DNA of 64,000 nt, from positions 3,059,279-3,123,278 of the forward strand of contig AP025583.1 in the NCBI GenBank assembly GCA_022846095.1, read 5' to 3'. The stretch's first letter is position 1. Every line of letters begins with the position of its first letter. The DNA is from Oscillospiraceae bacterium (GTDB taxonomy: Bacteria; Bacillota; Clostridia; Oscillospirales; Oscillospiraceae). Shown in pieces: positions 20,254 through 29,129 of this stretch. A model generated the notes under the pieces. It did not search any database and was not told the DNA's origin. It worked only from the letters and a program-made list of their open reading frames with translations. A program made the position numbers and the translations under genes.

Positions 20254-21558
20254 ATGCTCGGTGCCGCCGCCGCTTCCGTGGTGGGGCTGGCCATGCTGTG
20301 CTTTTCCATCTGCATGGCCCATGTCTTCTACCGCTCCCGGCGCAAGCGCTGGCAGACCGCCCTGGCCTGGGGCCTGTGCGTGCCGGTCTGCGTGGCGCTG
20401 GGGGAGGCGCTGCGCCCCGCCCTGGGCAACCGCTCGGGGCAGTTCACCGGCTTTCTGGCCGTGTTCGTCTACTGCTACCTCTTCGACGTGCCGGTGAAGC
20501 AGCGTTTTTTCACCTACTTCCTGGTGGACACCGCCATGTACCTCACCGCCCTGATCTCCCGGTACACGGTGCTGCTGGTGTACGGCTTCTGGCCGGGCTT
20601 CAACCCCCGCCTCGCCTTCGTGGCGCTCTACTTCCTGCTGACGGGCGCGGTGGCGGTCTTTTTCTCCCTGCGGCTGCGGGCCGGGATCGTGGCGCGGCTG
20701 GCCCAGTTCGGGGACCACCTGGGCACCCTCACCGCCTTCGCCTGCATCGGCTACGTGTTGCTGCTGCTGCTCTTCGACGCGTGGCAAATCCGGGACGGGC
20801 TGCCCCCCGGCGAATACCTGCTGATGCTGCTCTACGCGGCGCTGCTGGGCTGCGGGTACCTGTTGTCCTTCCACACCATGGGCGCGGTGCGGGACAGCGC
20901 CCTGGCCCAGGCCCAGGTGCGGGAGCTCACCGCCCAGGCCCGGCAGTCGGAGCAGTACTACGCCGCCCTGACCGGCCACATCCAGGAGGTGCGCCGGATG
21001 CAGCACGACAGCCGCCACCACATGCGGGTGCTCAGCGGCTACGCCAGGGACGGGGCCTACGACCGCCTGCGGGAGTACCTGGACGCCCTCATTGAACACG
21101 CCCCGGACACCAGCGTCTTTTCCTACTGCGCCAACTATACGGCCAATATCCTGCTGGGCTTCTACGCCGAGCAGGCCAGGGAGCAGGGCGTGGACTTCCG
21201 CTGCGACGCGCAGATCCCGGCGGATCTGCCCTGCGCCCCCATGGACCTGTGCGCGGTGCTGGGCAACGCCCTGCAAAACGCCCTGGACGCCTGCGGGCGC
21301 CAGGGGGCGGGGGCGGCGCGGCATATCGCCCTGTTTTCCCGGGTGGTGGGGCCCAGCCTGACCCTGGAGATCACCAACAGCTACGACGGCGTGGCCGTGG
21401 AGCAAGACGGGCGGCTGCTCAGCCGCAAGGGGGAGCCCGGCCACGGCCTGGGCCTGGACAGCATCCGCCGGGTGGCGGCGCGGTACCACGGCTATTGCAG
21501 CGTGTCCCGCACGGATCGGGAATTCACCCTGCGGGTGGTCTTGGCCCCGGAGGGATAA
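20254..21558 (+). CDS. GHKL sensor histidine kinase (AgrC/NatK-like)
   Basis: A 434-residue membrane kinase. Six or so hydrophobic helices occupy residues 1-215. A dimerisation helix with MQHDSRHHMRVLSGYA (H251, H255, H256) and a GHKL ATPase domain follow, with the N box VLGNALQNALDACGR and G box GHGLGLDSIRRVAARY. It pairs with the LytTR regulator 16 bp upstream. AgrC-type kinases commonly sense peptides; no pheromone-precursor gene is visible nearby, so the signal is unknown. The ATG follows AAGGGGG. Confidence 0.92.
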   Translation: MLGAAAASVVGLAMLCFSICMAHVFYRSRRKRWQTALAWGLCVPVCVALGEALRPALGNRSGQFTGFLAVFVYCYLFDVPVKQRFFTYFLVDTAMYLTALISRYTVLLVYGFWPGFNPRLAFVALYFLLTGAVAVFFSLRLRAGIVARLAQFGDHLGTLTAFACIGYVLLLLLFDAWQIRDGLPPGEYLLMLLYAALLGCGYLLSFHTMGAVRDSALAQAQVRELTAQARQSEQYYAALTGHIQEVRRMQHDSRHHMRVLSGYARDGAYDRLREYLDALIEHAPDTSVFSYCANYTANILLGFYAEQAREQGVDFRCDAQIPADLPCAPMDLCAVLGNALQNALDACGRQGAGAARHIALFSRVVGPSLTLEITNSYDGVAVEQDGRLLSRKGEPGHGLGLDSIRRVAARYHGYCSVSRTDREFTLRVVLAPEG

Positions 21559-21599
21559 GCGCCGCCGCGCAGGCTATGCGCGGCGGCGCTTTATCGTTT
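21559..21599 (+). terminator. Intrinsic terminator of the LytTR/kinase operon
   Basis: A 13-bp stem GCGCCGCCGCGCA / TGCGCGGCGGCGC with a five-base loop, then TTTATCGTTT. The first degenerate LytTR-like repeat of the next gene overlaps its T tract. Confidence 0.85.
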
Positions 21600-21659
21600 C
21601 TCCCGTGAAAGCCGTCGTTTGTCCTCCCGCCCCCCGGCGGGGCGGCGGGGTGGTATGGT
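21591..21659 (+). promoter_or_regulatory. Candidate LytTR-activated promoter of the second SLH gene
   Basis: CCGTCGTTTGTCC at 21612-21624 matches the repeats upstream of the giant SLH gene. A weaker partner sharing TCGTTTxTCC sits exactly 21 bp upstream (21591-21603). A -10-like TATGGT is at 21654-21659, 29 bp after the second repeat, and no -35 is visible. Confidence 0.55.
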
Positions 21660-21705
21660 AGGCTCAGAGAAAAAATCCGTACAAGCTGCAAGAGGAGGAT
21701 ATTTG

Positions 21706-24700
21706 ATGTTGCTGGAAAAATTGAAGCGAGGCCTGGCGGCGGCGCTGTGCGCCTGCCTGCTGCTGTCCCTGCTCCCCGCGGGGGCGCTGGCCGGGGAGCT
21801 CCCCGACGGCGGCGGAGAGAGCGGCAATAACGAGGTATACAGCATCGAGATGACCGTGACGGTGGACGGGACGGCCTGCGAGAAAAAGGGGAAAAGCGGC
21901 ATGGCGGACGCCCTGGAGGGCATTACATTGTCCAATATTACGCAGCTTGAAATCAGCGCGGGCGCCCTGACGGACGCCGACTGGAGCTGGTTTTTAGAGA
22001 ACGGGAGCTTCACCAGCCTAAAAGCCTTCACGGCGGCGGGTATGGACAGCGTGGCGGATCTGCCCGCCTGCGCGCAGGGCGCCGGCTTCCCCGCGTCCGT
22101 GACATTTGTGAGCCTGCCCCAGATCTCGGCCATCGGTGACGGGGTGTTCCAAGCCTGCACCGGACTGGCCTCCCTGACCCTGGGCGGGACGCCGCCCAGG
22201 CTGGGCAGCGGCGTCTTTGCCGATCCCCCCGCCGGGGGGACGCGCACCGTCAGCCTGGCGGATGAGGGCGGAACCGTATTGACGGGTACGCGGCTGGAAA
22301 ACGCCGTTGCGGCCTACCGGAAAACTGGCGCTTGGAGCGCCTGGACGCTGCCCGGGGTACCCGATAAGGCCATTACACTCTCCAACGCAAGCCTCTTTGC
22401 CAACGGCAGGGCAATCACCCTGGCGGCAGGTGGGACGGTAAACGGCGTGCCCTACACCAAGGTCTACTACTCCGACGACCTGACCACGCCAATCAATTTG
22501 AAAAACGCTTATCCGTCTATTACCGGCGATATGGAGCGGGGCTATCATCTAAGCGCATACTCCATCTACGGCGGCGGCGCGGCGGAAACGGAGAACACCC
22601 ATATCACCATGACCGGCGGCAGCGTGAAGTCCCTGCTGGGCGGCGGCAGCAGCGGCACCGTGACCGGCACCGCCGTCATCGACTGCTCCGGCGGCACGAC
22701 CAGCGCGATTTACGGCGGCGGCAAGGGCAGCGTAAACCGGGCGGAGATCAACCTCTCGGGCGGCGCCACCGTCAACGGCTGGGTCTACTGGGGCGGCAGC
22801 TCGGACAGGGCGAACGCCCCCGGCACCGCCCTGGGCACCGCCATCCACCTCTCCGGCGGCGCCATCTGCGGTACGGCCATGCAGCCGGGGGGAATCAACC
22901 TCAACAAGTACGACATGTCCAACCCTGAGAGCGCGGACGTCCGGCTGGTGCTCAGCGGGAACCCTCAGTTTACGGGGGATTCCTATTGCAGCATTGAGAC
23001 CACCGGGGGTGAGGATCAAATCTACATCGGCGGCCCCATCACCGACGGCAAATCGATCGCCCAAAAGCTGCCCTGGCGCAACAAGGTCACCGGGGAGGGA
23101 ATCGTCGCGGCAAAGGGCACGGATGATTACACCATTACAAGGGACGACCTGTTCCAGCTCCAGTCCTACAACAATGGCTGGGTGCTCATGCTCGACACGG
23201 AGCATAACCGGCTCGTGGAGCACCGGAACGACGCCACCGGGGCGTTTGCCTCCTTCTCCCTCGCCGGGCAGCAGGGCGGCATCATTCAGCGCAAAAAGGA
23301 CGGCAGGATCAACGTCAACGTGACCGTGCCCAAGGGCACGGATCTGACGGCCCTGGCCGCTTCCTTCACCCTGAGCGGGACCAGCGCGAACGCCATCGTC
23401 AAGGTGGACGGCGCCGTGCAGGACAGCGGCGTGACGGTCAACGACTTCTCCAGGCCGGTGACCTATCAGCTCACCACGCAGTACGGCACGGCGGGCAAAA
23501 CCTACACGGTCAACGTGCACACGGCCCCCTGGGACGGGGCGGGCACCGCAGCGGACCCCTACCGCATCCGCACGCAGGCCGACCTGCAGGCCCTGGCCAG
23601 GGAGGTCAGCGGCAGCGAGGACTCCGGCTACCTGGGGGCGGGCAACCTGGAGATGCTCTTCCCGGGCACATACTTCCGCCTGGAGAACGACGTCGCCCTC
23701 ACCGGGGGCCTGGACACCATCGGCGTACTGCGCAGGGCGGCGGAATATGACGACGACAACCCCGGCTTCTCCGGGTTTTTCGACGGCGGCGGCCATACCG
23801 TCTCCGGCCTGACCCAGAGCCTCTTCGGCATGGCGGGCCCCGGGGCCGTCATCGAAAACCTGGGCGTGGAGGGCGCGTGCGTGCTGAGCGGCAGCTCCCA
23901 GTACCCCAGCCTCCTGGTGTGGCAGCTCTCCGGCACCGTGCGCGGCTGCTATGCCGCGGGCTCCATCAGCGGCTCCAAGGGCCAGGTGGGCGGACTGATC
24001 GGCACGCTCAAGGCGGGCGGCAGGGTGGAGCACTGCTACACCGACGTGAAGCTCGGCCTCACCTCCTCCGGCAGCGGCGGCTTCGTCTACAGCGCCCAGG
24101 CGGGCTCCACGATTGAGAACTGCTACGCGGCGGGCGCGGCCGGTGAGAAAAACTATGGCTTTATAAGCAGCGCGGCGGGCAAGCTGACCAACTGCTGCTG
24201 GAATACCGACGCCACGGCCGCGGGCGCGGGCGCGGAGACGGCGGGCCTCACCGGCAAAACCGCCGCCGAGCTGCGCGCGGCGGAGTTCCTCACCGCCCTG
24301 AACGCGGGCGGCACGGCCTTCAAAGCCGGTTTCGCGGGCGGCTTCCCAGCCCTGTCCTGGCAGAGCGCGCGCCCCTCCATCACCCTGAGCGCCGACGACG
24401 CCGGCGGGAATAAGACCCTGAGCGGCGCCGACCTGGCCGACGCGCTGAACGGGGCCGACAGGGACACGCTCACCGCCCTCACCGTGACCGCCGGAGCCAT
24501 GACGGCGGACGACTGGGCCACCCTGGCGGCCCTCCCCGCCCTGGCGTATTTCACCGCCGCCAGCGCGGACATTACGGACATACCCGACGGGGCGGGGCGC
24601 GTCTTTCCGGAGCGCCTGACCTACGCGCGGCTGATGCATGTCACATGCGTGGGCAGCCACGCCTTCGACGGGTGCGGAAACCTGTTCCAGGCGTACCTGC

Positions 24701-26646
24701 CCGCCGTCCGGACCCTGGGGCAGGCGGCCTTCAAGGATTGCGTCAGCCTAGGCTGGCTGACGCTGGGGATTACGCCCCCCGCCGTAGAGGACGGCGCCTT
24801 CTCCAACGTGACGGCGCCCGGGCGAAGGCTGGAATTCGTATACCCCGACGGCAGCACCGTGCTCTACAGCAGCCTGGACTACGCCGGGGCGGTGTCCAGC
24901 TACCTGAACACGCCGGGCAGCGACATAGCGCGGGCTCTGTGGTACGGCTTCGCCGTGCCCCTGCAGCCGGAGGACCCCGATCCGGAGGTGGAGTACGGCA
25001 TCAGGGTCATGAACACCGAGGGCGGCTCCGCCAAGGCGCTGACCCGCACGGCGGCGGAGGGGGCCTTTGTCACCGTCCTGGCCGATCCCAAGCCCGGCTA
25101 CCGCTTTAAGGCGTGGACCTCGGACAGCGGGGGGGTCGTCTTTGCCGATCCGCTGGCGGACTGCACCAGCTTTGTCATGCCCGGCCACGACGTGACCCTC
25201 CTGGCCAGCTTCGAGCCGGCGCCCGGGGGCGAAATCCGGGTGACCGGCGTGCGCTTGGAGCCGGACAGCCTCACTCTGTACCACAACGCAAGCCCCTCCG
25301 CCGCCAGGCTCACCGCCGTGGTCTCCCCCGCCGACGCCGCCGACCCCTCGGTGCGCTGGCAGAGCAGCGACCCCGCCGTGGCCGCCGTGGACGGCCGGGG
25401 CAACGTGAGCGCGGTCTCCACCGGTGAGGCGGTGATCACCGCCACCACCAACGACGGCGGACACGCGGCCAGCTGCTCCGTCACCGTGCGCGCCTACGGC
25501 GGCGGAAGCTCGTCCGGCCGGGACGAGGCCCCCGCGCCCGCCGTGCCGGAGAAGCCCTCCACCGCGGGGGATACCACCACCGTCACCACCCCGGTCAAGC
25601 CCGTCACCGACGGCGCCTCCGCCACCGCCTCGGTCAGCGAACAGGTGATGGCGGACGCCATCGGCAGCGCGGTCAGGGCCGCCCGGGAAAACGGCACCTC
25701 CGCCAACGTGGAGCTGCGGGTGGAGACCCCCGCCGGCGTCGCCCAGGTCAGGACCGCCGTCCCGGCGGCCTGCGTCGGAGCGCTGGCGGAGCGCGGCGCG
25801 TCCCTCACGGTTTCCACCGGCCTGGGCAGCGTCAGGCTGGACCCCGCCGCCCTCGCCTCCCTCGCGGCGAAGGCGGGTGCGGAGCAAGTGACCCTCTCCA
25901 TTGCGGCGGTAGACGGCGCCGGCCTCACTCCGGCGCAGCAGGCCGCCGTGGGCGGCGGTCTGGTGGTCGACCTGTCCGTCACGGCGGGGCGCGCGGCGAT
26001 CTCCAGCTTTGAGGGCGGCGCGGCCACCGTGGCCGTGCCCTACGCCCTCCGGGAGGGCGAGGAGGCCGGGAGCGTCGTGATCCGGTACCTGGACGGCGGC
26101 GGCGCCCTGACCCGGGTCCCCGGCGGCTACGACGCCGAAACCGGCCTGGCCACCTTCCAGACCGGCCACTTCTCCAAATACGTCATCTCCTACGACCCGG
26201 CGGCGGCCTGGCATAGCCCCTTCTCCGATCTGGAGGGTGACGCGTGGTACTACGGCGCGGTCTATGCCGGGGTCGCCGGGGGCCTGTTCAACGGCACCTC
26301 CGGGCACACCTTCAGCCCCGACGCCCCCATGACCCGCGCCATGCTCTGGACCGTCCTGGCCCGCATGGACGGCGTGGACACCGCCTCCGGCGGCACCTGG
26401 TACGCCGCGGGCGCGGCCTGGGCGGCCGGGGCCGGGCTTACCGACGGCTCCGCCCCCGAGGCCCCCGTCACCCGCGGCGAGCTGGCCGTAGTGCTCTTCC
26501 GCCTGGCGGGCTCCCCCGGCGCGCAGGACGCCTGGGCCTGGGCCGGGGATCTGGGCCTCTTCCCCGCCGGTGGCGGCCCCGAGGGCACCGCCACCCGCGC
26601 CGAGGCCGCGGCCGCCCTCCAGCGCTGCCGCGCGCAGGCGCGGTAG
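21706..26646 (+). CDS. Multidomain SLH surface adhesin (1646 aa)
   Basis: A secreted, wall-bound protein. The signal peptide (about 1-37, cleaved after AGALA) precedes two leucine-rich/BspA-like segments (about 45-200 and 905-1085; ALTDADWSW, FQACTGLASLTLGG, FDGCGNLFQAYLP). Between them lie Gly-rich beta-helix repeats with YGGG/LGGG turns (285-400) and a GLUG-type region (700-860; VGGLIGTLKAGGRVEHCYTD). An InlB B-repeat (about 1100-1165), a BIG2 Ig fold (1175-1260; LTAVVSPADAADPSVRWQSSDPAVA) and C-terminal SLH repeats (1500-1646) follow. The mosaic fits a host- or polymer-binding adhesin. The ATG follows AGAGGAGG. It is probably driven by the LytTR-like promoter and may be co-transcribed with the Cys-rich gene 34 bp downstream. 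Confidence 0.88.
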   Translation: MLLEKLKRGLAAALCACLLLSLLPAGALAGELPDGGGESGNNEVYSIEMTVTVDGTACEKKGKSGMADALEGITLSNITQLEISAGALTDADWSWFLENGSFTSLKAFTAAGMDSVADLPACAQGAGFPASVTFVSLPQISAIGDGVFQACTGLASLTLGGTPPRLGSGVFADPPAGGTRTVSLADEGGTVLTGTRLENAVAAYRKTGAWSAWTLPGVPDKAITLSNASLFANGRAITLAAGGTVNGVPYTKVYYSDDLTTPINLKNAYPSITGDMERGYHLSAYSIYGGGAAETENTHITMTGGSVKSLLGGGSSGTVTGTAVIDCSGGTTSAIYGGGKGSVNRAEINLSGGATVNGWVYWGGSSDRANAPGTALGTAIHLSGGAICGTAMQPGGINLNKYDMSNPESADVRLVLSGNPQFTGDSYCSIETTGGEDQIYIGGPITDGKSIAQKLPWRNKVTGEGIVAAKGTDDYTITRDDLFQLQSYNNGWVLMLDTEHNRLVEHRNDATGAFASFSLAGQQGGIIQRKKDGRINVNVTVPKGTDLTALAASFTLSGTSANAIVKVDGAVQDSGVTVNDFSRPVTYQLTTQYGTAGKTYTVNVHTAPWDGAGTAADPYRIRTQADLQALAREVSGSEDSGYLGAGNLEMLFPGTYFRLENDVALTGGLDTIGVLRRAAEYDDDNPGFSGFFDGGGHTVSGLTQSLFGMAGPGAVIENLGVEGACVLSGSSQYPSLLVWQLSGTVRGCYAAGSISGSKGQVGGLIGTLKAGGRVEHCYTDVKLGLTSSGSGGFVYSAQAGSTIENCYAAGAAGEKNYGFISSAAGKLTNCCWNTDATAAGAGAETAGLTGKTAAELRAAEFLTALNAGGTAFKAGFAGGFPALSWQSARPSITLSADDAGGNKTLSGADLADALNGADRDTLTALTVTAGAMTADDWATLAALPALAYFTAASADITDIPDGAGRVFPERLTYARLMHVTCVGSHAFDGCGNLFQAYLPAVRTLGQAAFKDCVSLGWLTLGITPPAVEDGAFSNVTAPGRRLEFVYPDGSTVLYSSLDYAGAVSSYLNTPGSDIARALWYGFAVPLQPEDPDPEVEYGIRVMNTEGGSAKALTRTAAEGAFVTVLADPKPGYRFKAWTSDSGGVVFADPLADCTSFVMPGHDVTLLASFEPAPGGEIRVTGVRLEPDSLTLYHNASPSAARLTAVVSPADAADPSVRWQSSDPAVAAVDGRGNVSAVSTGEAVITATTNDGGHAASCSVTVRAYGGGSSSGRDEAPAPAVPEKPSTAGDTTTVTTPVKPVTDGASATASVSEQVMADAIGSAVRAARENGTSANVELRVETPAGVAQVRTAVPAACVGALAERGASLTVSTGLGSVRLDPAALASLAAKAGAEQVTLSIAAVDGAGLTPAQQAAVGGGLVVDLSVTAGRAAISSFEGGAATVAVPYALREGEEAGSVVIRYLDGGGALTRVPGGYDAETGLATFQTGHFSKYVISYDPAAAWHSPFSDLEGDAWYYGAVYAGVAGGLFNGTSGHTFSPDAPMTRAMLWTVLARMDGVDTASGGTWYAAGAAWAAGAGLTDGSAPEAPVTRGELAVVLFRLAGSPGAQDAWAWAGDLGLFPAGGGPEGTATRAEAAAALQRCRAQAR

Positions 26647-26680
26647 ATTGACCACCGTTCGCAAGAGGGGAGGGGATACC

Positions 26681-26929
26681 ATGGCGGAACAAGCGGCCTG
26701 CGGCGCGGTGGTGGGCGTGACCGACGAGGGCTACCCCATCGTGACGGAGGACTACGGCTGCGCCCACTGGGTGGGCGCGGCCGGGGGCCGGACGGCCCTG
26801 CGGGAGTGCTGGTACTGCAAGTACGCCGATTTCCGCAAATCCACGCAGCTCCACCTCAGCTGCAGCATCTGCCGCTGTATGGAAAACCGGGTGGACACGC
26901 GGCTGGGCTTCGTAAAAAACGAGCACTGA
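26681..26929 (+). CDS. Cys-rich 82-residue protein, probable metal-binding
   Basis: A small soluble protein with seven cysteines: C7, C27, a CWYC pair (C43, C46) and CSICRC (C61, C64, C66). This spacing suggests a zinc ribbon or iron-sulfur binding knuckle. I do not recognise the family. The ATG follows GAGGGGAGGGG and the gene begins 34 bp after the SLH adhesin stop on the same strand, so they may share a transcript. Its 3' half lies over the non-homologous tail of the broken feoB frame on the other strand, so this gene marks the edge of the feoB truncation. Confidence 0.7.
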   Translation: MAEQAACGAVVGVTDEGYPIVTEDYGCAHWVGAAGGRTALRECWYCKYADFRKSTQLHLSCSICRCMENRVDTRLGFVKNEH

Positions 26930-28281
26930 CGGCGCGCGGGCCTGTCCCACAAAACGGCATACGCTTTTTCACCCGAGCACATGGTCAGCGCCTGCTTGCC
27001 GCAGGCCCTGGCCTTCTGAAAGGAGTGGTCCAGCACGAAGGCCACCCGGGGCAGGTACCCAAAGTCCTCCAGCAGCGTAAAGATGGGGAAGAAGATGGCC
27101 ATGGGGGGCAGCATAACGCTGACCACCCAGGCCAGCACCCGGTACACGCCCAGCACCAGGGCGCCGTGGAGCCAGGCGGGGGCGTGGAGGTATGTAAACA
27201 GGTCGGTCAGCCGGTCCTGCACCCAGAACAGGCCGTCGGCCAGCATCTGGGAGGGCACGTTGGCCCCGCTGATGGTGATCCAGAACACCGCCGCCAGCAG
27301 CAGCAGCATGACCGGGATGCCGGTGGCCCGGCTGGTGAGCAGGCGGTCCAGGCGGCGGTCGCGCCTGCCGTAGTCCTGCCGGGCGCAGGAGACCACCTCA
27401 TTGCAGATGTCCTCCGCCGCCAGCACCAGGCAGGACACGACGCGGTCCTTCAGCGCCTCCCGGCCGATCCCCGCCTCCTCCAGCCCCGCGCGGGCCTCCT
27501 CCAGCGCGGCGGCCACCGCCGGGTCCTCCCGCAGGTCCGCCCCCAGCCGCTGGGCCAGCGCGGCCATGAGGGAGGGGTCGTCGTCCAGCAGCCGCAGGGC
27601 CACCCAGCGAGCGGGCAGCAGCCCGGCCAGCCGGGGGGCCAGCACCGGCTCCAGCGCCTGTACCGCCCGCTCGATGGGCGCCAGGTAGCGCACCGGGGCC
27701 GGGCTGGGGGGCTCGGGCGCGCACACGGTGCGCTCCACCGCGTCCATCAGGCCGTCCAGGCCCTCCCCCCTGCCCGCCGCGGTGCCCGCCACGGGCACCC
27801 CCAGCCGACGGGAGAGGGCGTCCAAATCCACGGAAATGCCCTTCTTCTCCGCCTCGTCCAGCAGGTTCACGCACACCGCCGTGCGGGGCATGATCTCCAG
27901 CGTCTGGAGCACCAGATTGAGGTTGCGCTCTAGGCACGTGGCGTCGCACACCACCACCGCGCCGTCTGCGCCGCCGAAGCAGAGGAAATCCCGGGCCACC
28001 TCCTCCTCGGCGGAGTGGGCCATGAGGGAGTAGGTGCCCGGCAGATCCACCAGCACGTAGCCCCGGCCTGCGTGGGCGCACTGGCCCTGGGCGTTGGTCA
28101 CCGTCTTGCCGGGCCAGTTGCCCGTGTGCTGCCGCATGCCGGTAAGGCTGTTAAAGACGGTGGACTTGCCCACGTTGGGGTTGCCCGCCAGGGCCACCAC
28201 CTTATCCTCCGGGCTGTTTTTGACGATCACCAGCCCTCCGTCCACCGCCCCCGTCCCTGTGGATGCGCTTGTCAAACCCAT
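26752..28281 (-). pseudogene. feoB: FeoB ferrous-iron transporter, truncated within the permease domain
   Basis: The first 435 residues are authentic FeoB. The G domain has GNPNVGKST (33-41), DLPGTYSL (G3, D79) and NLLD (G4, 139-142). The spacer helical domain and the first part of the membrane permease follow, up to LPRVAFVLDHSFQKARACGKQALTMC. At about 26976 the family continuation (MGFGCNAAGV and the second Gate region, several hundred residues) is absent in every frame. It is replaced by 74 unrelated residues that run antisense through the Cys-rich gene. The GTPase part may still be made, but iron transport should be lost. The start has AGGAGGAAG, and feoA is 25 bp upstream. This is a deletion or insertion junction, not a simple frameshift. 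Confidence 0.85.
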
Positions 28282-28306
28282 GTAGTTCTTCCTCCTGTCG
28301 TTTCGA

Positions 28307-28582
28307 TTATGCCAGCGCCATGCGCCGCCCCAGCGCCCGCTCCAGGGCGGGAGCCTCCAGCCGCACGCCCGCCGCGTCCACGCCCCGCAGGGCGATAACC
28401 GCCCCCCGGATGGCGTAGGCCGCCGGGTCCCCGGCCGGGCTGCGCAGGGTACAGGTGACCTTGGTGCCGGGGATGAGGCCGATGTCCAGCAGGCGGCGGC
28501 GCATCTCTGGCTGAGCCTGGATTTCCGTGACGTATGCGCTCTGGCCCACCTTGAGCGCGTTCATTGCAAGCTGTACGTTCAT
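28307..28582 (-). CDS. feoA: FeoA family ferrous-iron transport accessory protein
   Basis: A 91-residue SH3-like protein with MNALKVGQSAYVTEIQ, RRRLLDIGLIPGTKVTC and AYAIRGAVIALR, the standard FeoA pattern. FeoA interacts with FeoB and promotes Fe(II) uptake. It is first in the feoAB operon; the downstream feoB is truncated, so FeoA may no longer have a full partner. It is divergent from a DtxR-type regulator across 106 bp containing a dyad, which suggests metal-dependent repression. Confidence 0.92.
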   Translation of the reverse strand: MNVQLAMNALKVGQSAYVTEIQAQPEMRRRLLDIGLIPGTKVTCTLRSPAGDPAAYAIRGAVIALRGVDAAGVRLEAPALERALGRRMALA

Positions 28583-28615
28583 ATCTCGAATCTCCCTGTC
28601 ATAGTTTTAGAGGAG

Positions 28616-28630
28616 GGAAACTTTGTTTCC
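28616..28630. promoter_or_regulatory. Dyad between feoA and the DtxR-type gene
   Basis: A perfect inverted repeat GGAAAC-TTT-GTTTCC lies between the two divergent starts. Its position suits an operator of the adjacent metal-dependent repressor, but the sequence is not a textbook DtxR/MntR box. Confidence 0.4.
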
Positions 28631-28688
28631 GCACCCTATCATATTGCGCATTGGGGCGAAGGGTGACACTCAGAGGGAGGCGCGCGGC

Positions 28689-29129
28689 GTGGAGCAGCAG
28701 GGCAATCCGGATTTTTACACGCAAAAGGGCTATGAAATGAGGCACCACCAGACGATTACGGCGGCAATGGAGGATTATCTGGAGATGATCTGCCGCCAGG
28801 CGGCGGCGGAGGGCTACGTGCGCATCAACTTCCTGGCCGGGAAGCTGAACGTGCGCCCCTCCTCGGCCTCCAAGATGGTCTACCAGCTCCGGGACCTGGG
28901 GCTGGTGTCCTTTGAGAAGTACGGCCTGATCCAGCCCACCCGGGAGGGCTGGACCCTGGGGCGCTACCTGCTCTACCGCCACGACGTGCTCCACCGCTTC
29001 TTCTGCCTGGTCAACGGCTCCACCGACGAGCTGGAGCAGGTGGAGCAGGTGGAGCACTATTTAAATGAGGAGACGGTGCGCAACCTGGAGGCGCTGCTGG
29101 GGCGGCTGAATGGTACGGCGCGGGCCTAG
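28689..29129 (+). CDS. DtxR/MntR-type metal-dependent regulator
   Basis: A 146-residue regulator. The winged helix (about 18-80) has TAAMEDYLEMICR, VRINFLAGKLNVRPSSASKMVYQLRDLGLVSFEKYGLIQPTREG, followed by the dimerisation helices with YRHDVLHRFFCLV and LEQVEQVEHYL. It lacks the C-terminal SH3/FeoA-like domain, as in MntR-type members. It probably senses Fe(II) or Mn(II) and controls the divergent feoA. The GTG at 28689 is chosen for a GAGGGAGG site eight bases upstream; the frame extends upstream to a TTG without one. The 3' end overlaps the following NlpC/P60 gene by 20 bp. Confidence 0.85.
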   Translation: MEQQGNPDFYTQKGYEMRHHQTITAAMEDYLEMICRQAAAEGYVRINFLAGKLNVRPSSASKMVYQLRDLGLVSFEKYGLIQPTREGWTLGRYLLYRHDVLHRFFCLVNGSTDELEQVEQVEHYLNEETVRNLEALLGRLNGTARA

